64,000 nucleotides of DNA from Mariniphaga sp041687255 (GCA_041687255.1 JAWLCL010000005.1:267898-331897), one strand, 5' to 3'; positions 34,534 to 44,784 are shown, counted from the stretch's first letter. The notes: generated by a model from the sequence alone, not told the origin. Program-made: numbers and translations.

Positions 34534-37224
34534 TTAATTAACTAAAAACAAATAGCGGCCCGACTGCAGTTTTAAAACCGTTTTGCCATTATCCTGCTCA
34601 ACCATTTTTATAAAATTGTTCTCGCTTACCGGCCTGCCGCTTTCCCTGATTTTTTTCCCGTCGATATGTAAGGTAGCTGTGCTGTTTGCCGGCACCACAA
34701 CGCGGTACTCCACTTTTTTACCGGATCTTTCCCACGACGATACAATGGTACCGTAAGGGCCCTCGTGTGATGCTTCAAACTTGTTAAGACCATTTACAAA
34801 ATTAGGTTTCAGTAACACATTTTTGAACCCCGGCTGCTCCTCATCTGGAAAGATACCACCCAGGGCCTTATAATACCATGCATTAATTTCGCCAAACATG
34901 ATGTGGTTCATTGAGATGTCGCTTTCAGCATCCAGTGGCCAGTTTTCATAAAATGTGGTAGCGCCGTTTACTATCCACCAGCCCCATGAAGGAAATGTCT
35001 CCTGTGAAGCCACTTCCCAGGCCAGATCAGCATAACCGTTTTCGCTCAGTGCATTCAAAATGGCCTTGGTTCCCAGTAAACCCACATCAATATGCTTATC
35101 ATCGGCCACTACTCTTTTAGCCAGATTGTCCGCCACCTCTGCCCTGATGTCTTCTGGCACCAGGTCACGGTGCAGAGCCACGCTCAGTTCAGTCTGCAAC
35201 CCGCTGCCATACATTCCGGTTTCCCGGTTCAGGTACTTTTCGTTTATCGCCAGTTTTATTTTATCGGCCAAAGCTGCATATTTCTCATAGTCGGATTGTT
35301 TTCCCAATATTTTTGCCGCTTTCGAAAGTATAACCGCATCCACATAATAGTAGGCCGAGGAGGTAAACTCCTTTGGCGCCTGCGATTTCACCGGTACCCA
35401 GTCGCCCAGTCCCCAGTCGGTTATGCCTGAAGGATATTGTTCATCTATATAATCGACGTAACGTTTTATATTATCGTAACTGCGTTCAAGCAATCTTGAA
35501 TCGCCGTAAAACAGGTAAATGTTCCAGGGAATAATAGCGATGGTGCTGGTCCAGTCGGGGCCATTAGCCCAATGGTATCCCCACCCGCTGGTGGGTATAA
35601 TGGCCGGCAGCACACCATTCGGCTGCTGTTCATCGCGATGGTCGGCCAGCCACTTCTCATAAACCGTAATCCCATCATAGTTGTAAAGCCCCAGTTCTAC
35701 GGCAATATGGGCATCGCCCGTCCATCCGTTTTTCTCACGCTGGGGGCAGTCGGTCGGGTAACCATAAAGGTTCGACAGGTATGAAGCATTGGCCGCCTGC
35801 CAAATCTTATTTAAAGTATTGTTCGAGGAATGTATGGTTCCAACCGGGGGTACATCGCTGTGCATAAAATAAGCAACCAGGCTTTCCTTCGTGAGCTGAA
35901 GGGGTTTATCAGAAGTCACCTCCACATACTGGAAACCTTTGTAGTTGAAGCGGGGCATAAACTCCTCCTCCCCTTTCCCGCCAAGGATAAAAACATCGGT
36001 CTGAAACGGGTCAGAATCATCGGTTGGCCGGTAATGCACATCAATGTTCGACATGTCGGCACGCCCTGTTGAATCGAGCCGTTCCACGTGTTTCAGCCGA
36101 ATGGCAGTTCCTTCAGGTCCCGTAACATTAAGTGATGTCACCCCGGCCATATTCCTGCCGAAATTAAAAAGCCAGGTACGTTCACCCTGCTTAATCATTT
36201 CCACGGCGGAAATCTCCGTCACATGACGGACGGGGTGCAAAACCTGGGCAGTAATGTTTTGGGAAGGAGCGCCGGTAACCATCGCCCCGCGCCATCCTTC
36301 GCCATTAAATCCCGGAGCGTCCCACCCGGGTTGCTCCAGCCGGGCATCGTAATGTTCGGCTGTATAGATGCTGTTAAAGATTACAGGGCTTAGTGCAGTT
36401 TGCCAGTCCGGCCCTGTGACTATATATTCTTCTGAACCGTCTGCATAAGTAATCCGCAAATCCATGCAAAATTTGGGACGGGCACGCCACGGGGCCTTAT
36501 CGAAATACCACACGGCAGTCGACTGGTGATTGTACCACCCATTGCCCAGCAGCACTCCCAAAACGTTTTCCCCCTGCTGCAGGTTTTCCGTAACATCATA
36601 GGTAACATAAAGATTACGGCGGTCGAAACGGGTATAGGTGGGGTCCAGCTGGTGATCGCCAATTCGTTTGCCGTTAATGGAAAGCTCATACAAACCTGCC
36701 ACTGCAATGTATGCCCGTGCCGAGCGGATAGCCTTGCCTGACCGGAATGCCTTCCGGAAATAAGGCGCAGGCTTAAGGTTGTAATCGTAAGTGTCGGTAA
36801 TCCACCGGCCTTTCCAGTTTGCCTGGTCCACCATACCGGTTTCAAACCAGGCTGCCGGCGCCCATTCCGACCATTTTCCCGACTTGTCCTGTACCCGCAC
36901 GCTCCAGTAATAGCGTGTGAAAGGCTGCAAATCAGGTCCGTTGTATACCACAGGAATCACTGCCGAATTAACCGCTCCCGGTTCCCACACATTTCCTTTG
37001 CCGGAAGCAACCTCTGATTCTCCGGTACCCACAACCAGCTGAAACGCTTTTTGCAAAAATCCGGTCCGGTTTTGTTCCACCTGCCATGTAAAACGTGGAT
37101 GCAACTCATCGATGCCCAATGGATTGACAAGGTATTCGCATTTCATATTTTTTACATGAACCTGTGCAGGAACCGAAAATCCTGCGAATATCATTAAGAA
37201 AAAAAGTAAGAAATTAGTTTTCAT
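34534..37224 (-). CDS. GH78 alpha-L-rhamnosidase, secreted
   Basis: An 896-residue multi-domain enzyme with a signal peptide (MKTNFLLFFLMIFAGFSVPAQ). Layout is the GH78 one: N-terminal fibronectin-like domain (WQVEQNRTGFLQKAFQLVVG), carbohydrate-binding domain (ARAYIAVAGLYELSINGKRI), then the (alpha/alpha)6 barrel and a C-terminal beta domain. The barrel's signature DCPQREKNGWTGDA starts at Asp492. It cleaves terminal L-rhamnose from polysaccharides or glycosides. A second rhamnosidase-type gene follows upstream on the same strand (86 bases apart), so they likely act together. Confidence 0.94.
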   Translation of the reverse strand: MKTNFLLFFLMIFAGFSVPAQVHVKNMKCEYLVNPLGIDELHPRFTWQVEQNRTGFLQKAFQLVVGTGESEVASGKGNVWEPGAVNSAVIPVVYNGPDLQPFTRYYWSVRVQDKSGKWSEWAPAAWFETGMVDQANWKGRWITDTYDYNLKPAPYFRKAFRSGKAIRSARAYIAVAGLYELSINGKRIGDHQLDPTYTRFDRRNLYVTYDVTENLQQGENVLGVLLGNGWYNHQSTAVWYFDKAPWRARPKFCMDLRITYADGSEEYIVTGPDWQTALSPVIFNSIYTAEHYDARLEQPGWDAPGFNGEGWRGAMVTGAPSQNITAQVLHPVRHVTEISAVEMIKQGERTWLFNFGRNMAGVTSLNVTGPEGTAIRLKHVERLDSTGRADMSNIDVHYRPTDDSDPFQTDVFILGGKGEEEFMPRFNYKGFQYVEVTSDKPLQLTKESLVAYFMHSDVPPVGTIHSSNNTLNKIWQAANASYLSNLYGYPTDCPQREKNGWTGDAHIAVELGLYNYDGITVYEKWLADHRDEQQPNGVLPAIIPTSGWGYHWANGPDWTSTIAIIPWNIYLFYGDSRLLERSYDNIKRYVDYIDEQYPSGITDWGLGDWVPVKSQAPKEFTSSAYYYVDAVILSKAAKILGKQSDYEKYAALADKIKLAINEKYLNRETGMYGSGLQTELSVALHRDLVPEDIRAEVADNLAKRVVADDKHIDVGLLGTKAILNALSENGYADLAWEVASQETFPSWGWWIVNGATTFYENWPLDAESDISMNHIMFGEINAWYYKALGGIFPDEEQPGFKNVLLKPNFVNGLNKFEASHEGPYGTIVSSWERSGKKVEYRVVVPANSTATLHIDGKKIRESGRPVSENNFIKMVEQDNGKTVLKLQSGRYLFLVN

Positions 37225-37310
37225 AGTTGCAGCTTATAAATCTACATTAATTGTTCAAATATTTCAGACCGGGATACCCAACTGAGCCGCCCTCCCCTGT
37301 TGAAAGGCAT

Positions 37311-39077
37311 TTAACCCTTTATTATTTTAACCCCTTTTGGAGCTTTAAAAGTAGTTGTCACATTTCCATCATCTGTTTTTTCATGCCTGACCTCCAGCAC
37401 CCCGAAAGGAGTAGGAAAAGTTCCCTCCACCCAATCCAAATCTCCCAGATGGGGTTCCAGTTTAATTTTACTGCCGCCCGGTTCCAGCACCTTAATGCCC
37501 AGCACATGTTCGGTAAGCCATGCAGTAGGACCTGAAGCCCATCCGTGACAGAGGCTGTGGCGGTAACTTACATAGCAGTAATCGCCATAAACCCCGTGAA
37601 CATCCACTTTTCCCTCGGGAACCACCTGATCGATGCGTGCGGCATTTTCCTTCCATTCAATGTTAAAATCTTCCCAGAAGGTTGTTGCCCCCAAATCGAG
37701 CATACCTCCCCAATATTCACGTATGTTATCCAGTGCCCCCCGGTAATCGCCTGCAAGTGCCCTGGCCTGCAGCATATAGTAGCCATAAAATGTGGACATG
37801 CGTTTTGCCCCGTCTTTTGCCAACACATCAGCATTTGCTGTTTCGGGAGCCATGAGGCCGGAAATTGCCAGCAGTGCAGCGGCCTGTTTTGAATTCGCTG
37901 TACCGGGGATATGCTTTTTCAGCTTCTCAACCGACTGCAGACAAAGCGCCAGGGTTTGTTTATCTTCAAGTATTTTACTGAGTTCAGCCCCGGCTTCAAA
38001 AGCCATCACCATCATTGATTGCAAACCTGCATGCACGGCCTCCGGATTCCCGCTTGAAGGCCAGTCGAGGAATCGGTTGCCATCGAGAACCTCTTTTCCT
38101 TCATCATCGATTTTTGATGCCAGATGCTTCAGCAATCTTTCCAGATAATCTTCTTGTTCTTTCAGATAGTTCAAATCACCCTGGTAACGATACCAGTCGC
38201 GGTGAAGGATTATCCACCACATGGAATAGGAACTGATGCCGTTCATCCATGCGGGTAATGGTGTAAGATCACGTGCCAAATCAAGGCTTTTGGGCACCAC
38301 CTCATTGAAACCGAAGACCGAATTGATTGTCATCACCTCGGGATGCAAGTCCCCCACCCACACCAGGCGGTCGCGCTTGATGCCGTCCCACAGATACTCC
38401 TGCATGTTCAGGTGAACGGTATAGGCTCCTGTGAGCCAGATGTCGTTCAGACGTTTATCATTGCTCCGGAACGACCCCAGGTAAGGGATATCGCGGTATA
38501 TGAACGCGGCATTGATTTCTTTAATCTCCAGCCTTGCATCCGGCTCCACCAGGTCGATGCGTACAAACCGGAAGCCGGTCTGCCCCAAATCGATGCGCCC
38601 CAGCCACGGCAAAGTGACTTCAAAATCACGCATTGCATGGTCGTTGGTCGCACCATTTTCCTGCAATTCACTCATGGCTTCAGCAACCGACTCACCAAAC
38701 CGGACACGGACCCTGCCGGCAGGATTGGAATTGCCAATGGTGGTTACAATTTCAATCCCGCCCTGGATTTCCCTGCCAAAATCAAGTACTATTCCCGGTT
38801 GATGACTGCCATCGTGTTCCATCATCAGGTATTCTCCCCGATTCAGGTCGGCCTGCCCATTTCCCGGCTTCAATATGCTTTCACTGTTTTTTATGAATTT
38901 TCCGGAGTTATCCGATGTCCAAACGATAGAAACAGGCGAAAAAGCCTTACGTGTTAAAGCGGTTTCCCTCACAGCCACATTTTCTGCTGAACTGAAAACC
39001 GGCGGAAGTTGTGCCGCAGTGTTAAATACAGAAAAAAAACTCAGAACAACTACAGCTAAAATGATATATCCTTTCAA
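37311..39077 (-). CDS. GH78-like alpha-L-rhamnosidase-related protein
   Basis: A 588-residue secreted protein (signal MKGYIILAVVVLSFFSVFNTAAQ), shorter than GH78 rhamnosidases. Residues ~60-200 form a beta-sandwich (VLDFGREIQGGIEIVTTIG; RVRVRFGESVAEAM). The six-hairpin barrel follows, with WDGIKRDRLVWVGDLHPE near residue 235 in place of the usual DCPQREKxGWTGD. The typical N-terminal domains are missing. It is 86 bases upstream of the full-length rhamnosidase and likely co-transcribed. Specificity is uncertain; related proteins are annotated as rhamnosidases without proof. Confidence 0.85.
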   Translation of the reverse strand: MKGYIILAVVVLSFFSVFNTAAQLPPVFSSAENVAVRETALTRKAFSPVSIVWTSDNSGKFIKNSESILKPGNGQADLNRGEYLMMEHDGSHQPGIVLDFGREIQGGIEIVTTIGNSNPAGRVRVRFGESVAEAMSELQENGATNDHAMRDFEVTLPWLGRIDLGQTGFRFVRIDLVEPDARLEIKEINAAFIYRDIPYLGSFRSNDKRLNDIWLTGAYTVHLNMQEYLWDGIKRDRLVWVGDLHPEVMTINSVFGFNEVVPKSLDLARDLTPLPAWMNGISSYSMWWIILHRDWYRYQGDLNYLKEQEDYLERLLKHLASKIDDEGKEVLDGNRFLDWPSSGNPEAVHAGLQSMMVMAFEAGAELSKILEDKQTLALCLQSVEKLKKHIPGTANSKQAAALLAISGLMAPETANADVLAKDGAKRMSTFYGYYMLQARALAGDYRGALDNIREYWGGMLDLGATTFWEDFNIEWKENAARIDQVVPEGKVDVHGVYGDYCYVSYRHSLCHGWASGPTAWLTEHVLGIKVLEPGGSKIKLEPHLGDLDWVEGTFPTPFGVLEVRHEKTDDGNVTTTFKAPKGVKIIKG

Positions 39078-39277
39078 AACCCGATAGATTTAAGTTTTTA
39101 ATCAGTTCAAAAATAGATTAAATTATTAATGTTTCCCCCGTCCGTCAGATCAATAACATCAGCTAAATTACAAAAATTAATTGCTATACATTTACAAATC
39201 TTCGATATGACAAATCTCCTTCCTTTCAACGCCTAAATCATATAGCTTTGGCCTTCTGAAATTTGAGCCCGGATGTT

Positions 39278-40240
39278 ATGAAAAAAAATGTACCATTTAT
39301 TTTTTTGTTTGTACTGATGATTGCAGGGTGCCGGCACCATAATGATGCTGTTATTGATTTGGAATCAAAGCCCGTTGAACCAGAATTGTTCGGCAAAGGA
39401 ATTGTATCAACAAATATGTATGAACGTGATATTGCCATATCTCCCAAAGGAGATGAAATAGTTTTCACCCTGAGCGATTACGGGCAAACCAGGCGGTGCC
39501 TGGTTATGATTTCAAAAAACGGGAATAGATGGAGCTCAAAAAAGATACTGAGCTTCTCAGGTAAATATGCCGACATTGAACCCTTTTTCTCAACCGACGG
39601 GAACAAACTTTTCTTCGCATCGGACAGGCCTGTTAATGCCGATGACATTGTGAGCGATTACAACATCTGGGTCTCTGAAAGATCCGCTGACGGGTGGGAT
39701 GATCCAACACCTCTGCCGTCGAACATCAATACGAATAAAGATGAATTCTATCCTTCGGTGAGCAGCAACGGCAATCTGTATTTTACAGCACAACATGATA
39801 ACAGCCATGGAGGGGAGGACATTTTCGTTAGTAAGTATATTAACGGGCAGTACCTTGCTCCGATCCCCTTAGATTCTGCCATAAACACCCGCGGCGATGA
39901 ATTCAATGCTTATGTAAATCCCGAAGAGAACCTGATCATTTTCGGCTCCTATGGCAGAGCCGACGGACAGGGAGGCGTCGACTTGTACATCAGCCGCAAG
40001 GATGCCTCCGGAAACTGGACTCCTGCTTTGAACATGGGGCCTGAAATTAATTCCGAAAAACTTGATTTCTGCCCTTTTATTGATACCGGGAGGGGAAATT
40101 TTTATTTCACCAGCGACCGGATATTAGCTCCTGTGAAGCAAACACTTGATGTTAAGGAACTGGAACTGCTTTCAAATGATGTATTAAACGGCATGGGAAA
40201 CATATACAAGGTAAGCCTGGAAAGCATCGGATTCAAGTAA
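39278..40240 (+). CDS. PD40/TolB-like beta-propeller lipoprotein
   Basis: A 320-residue lipoprotein (lipobox LMIAGC). It contains WD40-like PD40 blades, such as DIAISPKGDEIVFTLSDYG, PFFSTDGNKLFFASDRP, YPSVSSNGNLYFTAQ and FCPFIDTGRGNFYFTSDR. These resemble the N-terminal propeller of OmpA-like and TolB proteins, but no OmpA domain follows. Start is the ATG at 39278, before KKNVPFIFLFVLM. Likely a surface or periplasmic binding protein; function unknown. Converges on the sensor cluster. Confidence 0.87.
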   Translation: MKKNVPFIFLFVLMIAGCRHHNDAVIDLESKPVEPELFGKGIVSTNMYERDIAISPKGDEIVFTLSDYGQTRRCLVMISKNGNRWSSKKILSFSGKYADIEPFFSTDGNKLFFASDRPVNADDIVSDYNIWVSERSADGWDDPTPLPSNINTNKDEFYPSVSSNGNLYFTAQHDNSHGGEDIFVSKYINGQYLAPIPLDSAINTRGDEFNAYVNPEENLIIFGSYGRADGQGGVDLYISRKDASGNWTPALNMGPEINSEKLDFCPFIDTGRGNFYFTSDRILAPVKQTLDVKELELLSNDVLNGMGNIYKVSLESIGFK

Positions 40241-40245
40241 AATCT

Positions 40246-41433
40246 TCAGATCGATTCATTAACAACTGGTTGTTGGGGAATTGAAAACGAAAAGATTGAA
40301 CCGGTGGTTTTACTATCCCCTGCTGACCGGCTTTCTACCCAGATTCTCCCGCCATGTTTTTCAACAAATTCCCGGCATAATATCAATCCCAGCCCGGTAC
40401 CTTTTTCCTTGTCCGTACCTTCAGTTGAAAAGCTCTCATCAATTCTGAAAAGTTTATCAATTTTATTTTCCGGGATACCAATCCCTGTATCGGCTATGGA
40501 AATAACCAGGTGATTATTATGCTCCACTGCTGAAACAATTACTTTTCCACCCGGATTGGTAAATTTGATTGCATTTGACATCAGATTTCTAAAAACTGTG
40601 CCAATTAATTGTTTATCGGCATATACTGTTAAATGAGAAGGAAGCTCATGATGAACATCTATTCTCTTCTGACTGGCAGCGGGAATAATTATTGATTCCA
40701 CTTCGTTCATAATATCTGATACCTGAACATTCTCCGGGTTAAATTCAAGCCTTCCGCTTTGCGACAATGACCACTCCACAAGGTTCATCAATAAATCGAC
40801 TGCCATTTTTGACGACTGGTGGATTATTCGTGCAATTTGTTCAATTTTATCCCTGTCCAGATGCTGAACCTGTTTAATGAGTATATCGCTGAAACCCAAA
40901 ATTGAATTGAACGGATTTCTAAGGTCATGGGCAATAATAGAGAAAAATTTATCTTTTGTGGCATTAAGTCTCCTGAGTTCCTCATTTTGCATTTCAATAA
41001 TTTCCTTATCGCGGAGCTTATCCTGTGTCCGTTCCCATTCTTCATGCATTTCCACGTCGTCTAAAGCTCTGTCCACTGCAAACACAAGACGTCCAAGCCT
41101 GTCTTTCAGCACATAATCTGTGGCACCCTGCTTTACAAGTTCAACCGCCTTGTCTTCACCAATTGTTCCGGAAATGCAGATGAAGGGCGCCCTGGGCTGC
41201 AGTTTTTTTGCCAGCTTCAGGGCTTCAGAAGCATTAAAGCCCGGCAATGTATAATCGGCAAGAATGATATCATAAGTACCGGATTCCAGGAATGAAATGA
41301 ATCCTGCTTCATCTTCTGCAACATTCATTTCTACCTCGTATCCGGCATCCGCAAGCATTTCCTTCAGAAGTTCAGCATCTTTGGGAGCATCTTCAAGGCA
41401 TAATATTTTCAGGAATGATTTGATTGCTGTCAT
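40246..41433 (-). CDS. hybrid REC-histidine kinase
   Basis: A 395-residue soluble protein. An N-terminal receiver (residues 9-125) has Asp15-Ala16 rather than paired acids, the phosphoacceptor Asp in DIILADYTLP and Lys in DYVLKDRLG. A coiled link leads to the HisKA domain with SIIAHDLRNPFNSILGF, then HATPase_c with NLMSNAIKF, DTGIGIP and GTGLGLILC. With no sensor or membrane domain, it probably receives phosphate from another protein. It lies 11 bases downstream of a Rcp1-type regulator and 3' of a second kinase, as a three-gene relay. Confidence 0.93.
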   Translation of the reverse strand: MTAIKSFLKILCLEDAPKDAELLKEMLADAGYEVEMNVAEDEAGFISFLESGTYDIILADYTLPGFNASEALKLAKKLQPRAPFICISGTIGEDKAVELVKQGATDYVLKDRLGRLVFAVDRALDDVEMHEEWERTQDKLRDKEIIEMQNEELRRLNATKDKFFSIIAHDLRNPFNSILGFSDILIKQVQHLDRDKIEQIARIIHQSSKMAVDLLMNLVEWSLSQSGRLEFNPENVQVSDIMNEVESIIIPAASQKRIDVHHELPSHLTVYADKQLIGTVFRNLMSNAIKFTNPGGKVIVSAVEHNNHLVISIADTGIGIPENKIDKLFRIDESFSTEGTDKEKGTGLGLILCREFVEKHGGRIWVESRSAGDSKTTGSIFSFSIPQQPVVNESI

Positions 41434-41444
41434 AGGGTTTTATT

Positions 41445-41879
41445 TTATTCTGGTAATTCATTTAAAACAGCCCAAAAACCACCAATCTGTTTAACTGCAT
41501 CGATAAATTGCTGAAACCCCACCGGTTTTACCACATAGGCATTGACACCCAAATCATACGACTGGGTTAAATCTTCCTCCTCCCGTGATGATGTAAGAAT
41601 AATAACCGGAATTCTTTTCAGCTTTTGATCACTCCTGATGTTACGCAGCACCTCAATTCCTCCCATTCGGGGCATTTTAATATCAAGCAGCAATATTGCA
41701 GGATTTTCAGGCTTCCGTGAGGCAAATTTACCTTCACAACGCAGGTATTCCAATGCCTCCACCCCGTCGTGAACCACCACCACCTGGTTGGCCAGATTAT
41801 TTTCTGCCATTGCCTCCAGGGTAAGTTCCACGTCTTTCGGGTTGTCCTCTGCCAGTAAAATTGTTTTAATTTTTACCAT
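41445..41879 (-). CDS. single-domain response regulator (Rcp1-like)
   Basis: A 144-residue stand-alone receiver. Glu10-Asp11 (LLAEDNPKD), phosphoacceptor Asp in AILLLDIKMPRMGG, Thr/Ser in VIILTSSREEEDL and Lys in VVKPVGF are all present. It lacks an output domain and resembles Rcp1, the partner of phytochrome-like kinases. It is encoded between the two kinases, 2 bases after one and 11 before the other, so a phosphorelay among the three is likely. Confidence 0.94.
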   Translation of the reverse strand: MVKIKTILLAEDNPKDVELTLEAMAENNLANQVVVVHDGVEALEYLRCEGKFASRKPENPAILLLDIKMPRMGGIEVLRNIRSDQKLKRIPVIILTSSREEEDLTQSYDLGVNAYVVKPVGFQQFIDAVKQIGGFWAVLNELPE

Positions 41880-41881
41880 AA

Positions 41882-42796
41882 TTAATTTTCTTTATCCTTA
41901 GGTAATGAAAAATAAAAAGTTGCTCCTTTATCAGGCTCGGCTTGTGCCCAGGTGAGCCCTTTATGTTTCAAAACAATGCTCCTTACATTGGCCAGCCCTA
42001 TCCCGGTTCCTTCAAAATCATTGTATGAATGCAGGCGCTGGAATACCCCAAACAGATTCTGCGCATATTTCATATCAAATCCAACTCCATTGTCGCTTAC
42101 GGAAAAAACATATTCATCTTCCTTTTCGGTTACGTCAATTTTTATAACTGCATTTGCCTTGTTACCCGTAAATTTCACAGCATTATTAAGAAGGTTCTGC
42201 CAGACCTGGTAAATCAAAGATTCATCGCAGAATACCGGGGGCAACTTTGAAACCTGCCATTCTATGTACCTGTCAGAGTTGTTACTTTTTGTCTGTGATA
42301 TAATCTCCTCAACTATTTCATTCATATCCACATCGGCTTTCTGCACTTCCTTTCTGCCGGTGCGTGAAAACTCAAGCAGGTCGTTTATCAGCGTATCCAT
42401 TTGATTTGCCGAATCGGCAATACTGTCGAGGTAATGCTTTGCCTTCTCAGGCATCTGTTCATAGAACCGGCTCAAAAGTAAATCAACATATCCGTTTATA
42501 TGTCGTAAGGGTGCACGAAGGTCATGCGAAACAGAATACGAAAAAGCTTCCAGCTCTTTAGTTGCTTCTTCACGTAATTCTTTTTCCTTGTTTTGTAGTG
42601 CAATTTCCTTCATGGCAAGGTTCAATTTGGCCTGTTCTAATTTTTGGCTGTTATTGGCCATATCGAGTAATTCCCTGACATCCTTCAGATTATCCAGGTT
42701 TATATTGTATAACCTGAAAAGTTCGTTGTACTTTTTTTCAAGAACCTTCAATTCAGTTAACAATTCTTCACTGGATTTTTTTGGATCAGGTTTCAT
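41882..42796 (-). CDS. cytoplasmic histidine kinase (phytochrome-type HisKA)
   Basis: A 304-residue kinase without membrane segments. A short N-terminal coiled coil (LLTELKVLEKKYNELFRLY) leads to HisKA with FSYSVSHDLRAPLRHINGYV, then HATPase_c with NLLNNAVKF, SDNGVGFDM and GTGIGLANV. The H-box with SHDLRAPLRH is typical of phytochrome-like and bacteriophytochrome kinases. Start is the ATG at 42796; a longer frame to 42916 carries no recognisable domain. It leads the three-gene cluster and sits 2 bases from the response regulator. Confidence 0.9.
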   Translation of the reverse strand: MKPDPKKSSEELLTELKVLEKKYNELFRLYNINLDNLKDVRELLDMANNSQKLEQAKLNLAMKEIALQNKEKELREEATKELEAFSYSVSHDLRAPLRHINGYVDLLLSRFYEQMPEKAKHYLDSIADSANQMDTLINDLLEFSRTGRKEVQKADVDMNEIVEEIISQTKSNNSDRYIEWQVSKLPPVFCDESLIYQVWQNLLNNAVKFTGNKANAVIKIDVTEKEDEYVFSVSDNGVGFDMKYAQNLFGVFQRLHSYNDFEGTGIGLANVRSIVLKHKGLTWAQAEPDKGATFYFSLPKDKEN

Positions 42797-43033
42797 TAAT
42801 AAGGATTTTAAATGAATAAAAGTATGAAAAATATCCCTGCATTTCAATTCTTTCTGTAACATTTTAGCAGGCTGAATGAGAACCGGGCGATATGAATCTT
42901 GCCTTTCAAATTGCAAGTATTTAACTAAATATACCGCTCAATTATTCTGTCTGATTATCTGCTGAAAAGTTCAGTCATAGTTACCGCTTGAAAAAAATAA
43001 AAGTATTTTTTTCAAGTCCGGAAACTATTGTTG

Positions 43034-43945
43034 TTATTTTTTAAACTGCACCGATACTTTGTTGAATAAAGCAAAAAACAACAAGCGGTAAATGGTTTTA
43101 TTGTACTTTAACTTCCAAAGCATTTGCAGCAGGAATGAGATTCGATCCTGTTTTTTAACAAGCGACTCATTATTATTTAACGCATCAATTGCAGCCAAAT
43201 CGTCATCGGTTAATAAAAAATCGAACACATCGATGTTCTCAATAATTCGTTTAGAATTGTTTGATTTTGGAATGGTAACTACATCTTTTTGATAAATCCA
43301 CCTTAATACAATTTGCGCCGGTGTTCTTTGATATTTACGCGCAATCTTTTTGATAAGCGGTAATTGAATGGCCTTGCCTGTCATGAGCGGACTCCATGCA
43401 ACCGTTTGAATGCCTTTATCCCTGCAATAGGTATGCAATTCGGAAGACCAGTGAAGCGGATGAAACTCAACCTGGTTCACAGCCGGAACAATTTTGCTGT
43501 TCGACAGCAGATATTCAAGGTGATGAACTTTAAAATTACTTACACCAATGGCGCGTATTAATCCCTGCTCATACAATTCCTCCATTGCTTCCCAGGTCTC
43601 AAGGGATTTTTTTCCCCGGGGCCAGTGAATAAGATACAGGTCGAGGTAATCGGTTTGCAAATCTTTCAACGTTTGATAAAAGGCTTCTTTTGTTGATTGG
43701 TACCCCTGCTGATCGTTTCCGACTTTTGATGTAATAAATATCTGATCTCTTGGCAAACCGCTCAATTTAATTCCCCGGCCAACACCTGCTTCATTATGAT
43801 ACTCATAAGCAGTGTCAATCATCCTGTAACCGTTTTTAATTGCATTTACAACTGCTTTCTCAACCGGGCCGTTTTCCTGTAAACGAAAAACACCGAATCC
43901 TGTCCGGGGCATTTCAACTCCATTGTTTAATTTAACAGTTATCAT
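43034..43945 (-). CDS. aldo/keto reductase
   Basis: A 303-residue NADPH-dependent reductase with a TIM barrel. The catalytic tetrad is visible: Asp in YRMIDTAYEYHNE, its Tyr, Lys in FITSKVGND and His in LYLIHWPRG. Family signatures IRAIGVSNFKVHHLEYLL and VVTIPKSNNSKRIIENIDVF are intact. The C-terminus (LQMLWKLKYNKTIYRLLFFALFNK) is more hydrophobic than usual. It reduces aldehydes or ketones; the substrate is unknown. It is the last ordinary gene before the integron-like island. Confidence 0.94.
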   Translation of the reverse strand: MITVKLNNGVEMPRTGFGVFRLQENGPVEKAVVNAIKNGYRMIDTAYEYHNEAGVGRGIKLSGLPRDQIFITSKVGNDQQGYQSTKEAFYQTLKDLQTDYLDLYLIHWPRGKKSLETWEAMEELYEQGLIRAIGVSNFKVHHLEYLLSNSKIVPAVNQVEFHPLHWSSELHTYCRDKGIQTVAWSPLMTGKAIQLPLIKKIARKYQRTPAQIVLRWIYQKDVVTIPKSNNSKRIIENIDVFDFLLTDDDLAAIDALNNNESLVKKQDRISFLLQMLWKLKYNKTIYRLLFFALFNKVSVQFKK

Positions 43946-44315
43946 TGAAAGAAAAAAAATTAAATATTATCATGTTACAGGGCATCAACAGATGCTTCTG
44001 TTTATAACTTAAATAACATAACATTGCTCTCTTCTTCTGATTCCGAAAGGCGATTAATAAATAACCCGATGACCATCTTTTACTATCACCCGGCTAAAAC
44101 TATTTCCACACAAATAAAAGGAATCTCCCTACTCCACAACTGGTAAAATGTGAACAATAAAATGCTCAGAGTGTTCAACCGCTATTATTGCAGCTCCCCT
44201 TTTACAGCATTTGTGGTGCAACAAATATGCTGTTGCTCAGCTCCGCAGCACCCGCATTGCGGAAGGCAATCCATACATCAGGCAATGCCTCATCCGGCAA
44301 GGGTTTCGACAGCTT

Positions 44316-44784
44316 TCACAAGCAATGGCCTGCTGAACGTTTCACCCCTGAAAACTGACAGTCTGCAACGGAGGCATCGTTAAAGCGGGAAATTACCACC
44401 AGGGTATCGTCTGAAGCTTTGCCGGCAGCTTCCTCCCCATTTTTCCACCAAACCAGCACTCCTTCAGGGTGAGCCTCCGGGGTTGCGTTCATGTTCTTTG
44501 CCCCCTGCTCTCTTTTAAACCCTCAATCTTCACCTTATAAATTCCAAAAACCCGGAAATCGAAATTCTGAACTTTGAATTTTGAACAGTTATTTCTTTTA
44601 CAATATTGCCACGACACTTTAAAAAACTGTTCAACACCTGCAGCCGCTGTCGCTGAGCCGGCTGCGCCGGCGATTAACTGTCGTAGTACTTTGCCGGTTT
44701 AATCCGTCTAAAAATCTTGCCGTTCATCCTATAAAACACCAGCGTTTGCATCATTTCATCACTGACTTCCGGCAATTTATCAAT
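44316..44784 (-). pseudogene. decayed small Bacteroidota protein gene (two fragments)
   Basis: At 44674-44784 a 36-codon frame reads MMQTLVFYRMNGKIFRRI followed by KPAKYYDS and a stop. At 44316-44492 another, 58 codons from its ATG, contains EGVLVWWKNGEEA and DDTLVVISRFNDAS. FYxxNGK near the start and a WW..N / DTLVVIS centre recall a family of small uncharacterised Bacteroidota proteins (DUF6266-like). The pieces are out of register and separated by non-coding sequence, so this is probably a broken gene. Identification is tentative. Confidence 0.35.

Noticed and set aside
44150..44383. 77-codon plus-strand frame
   Set aside because: Composition and lack of any motif suggest chance; the minus strand of the same DNA is more gene-like.
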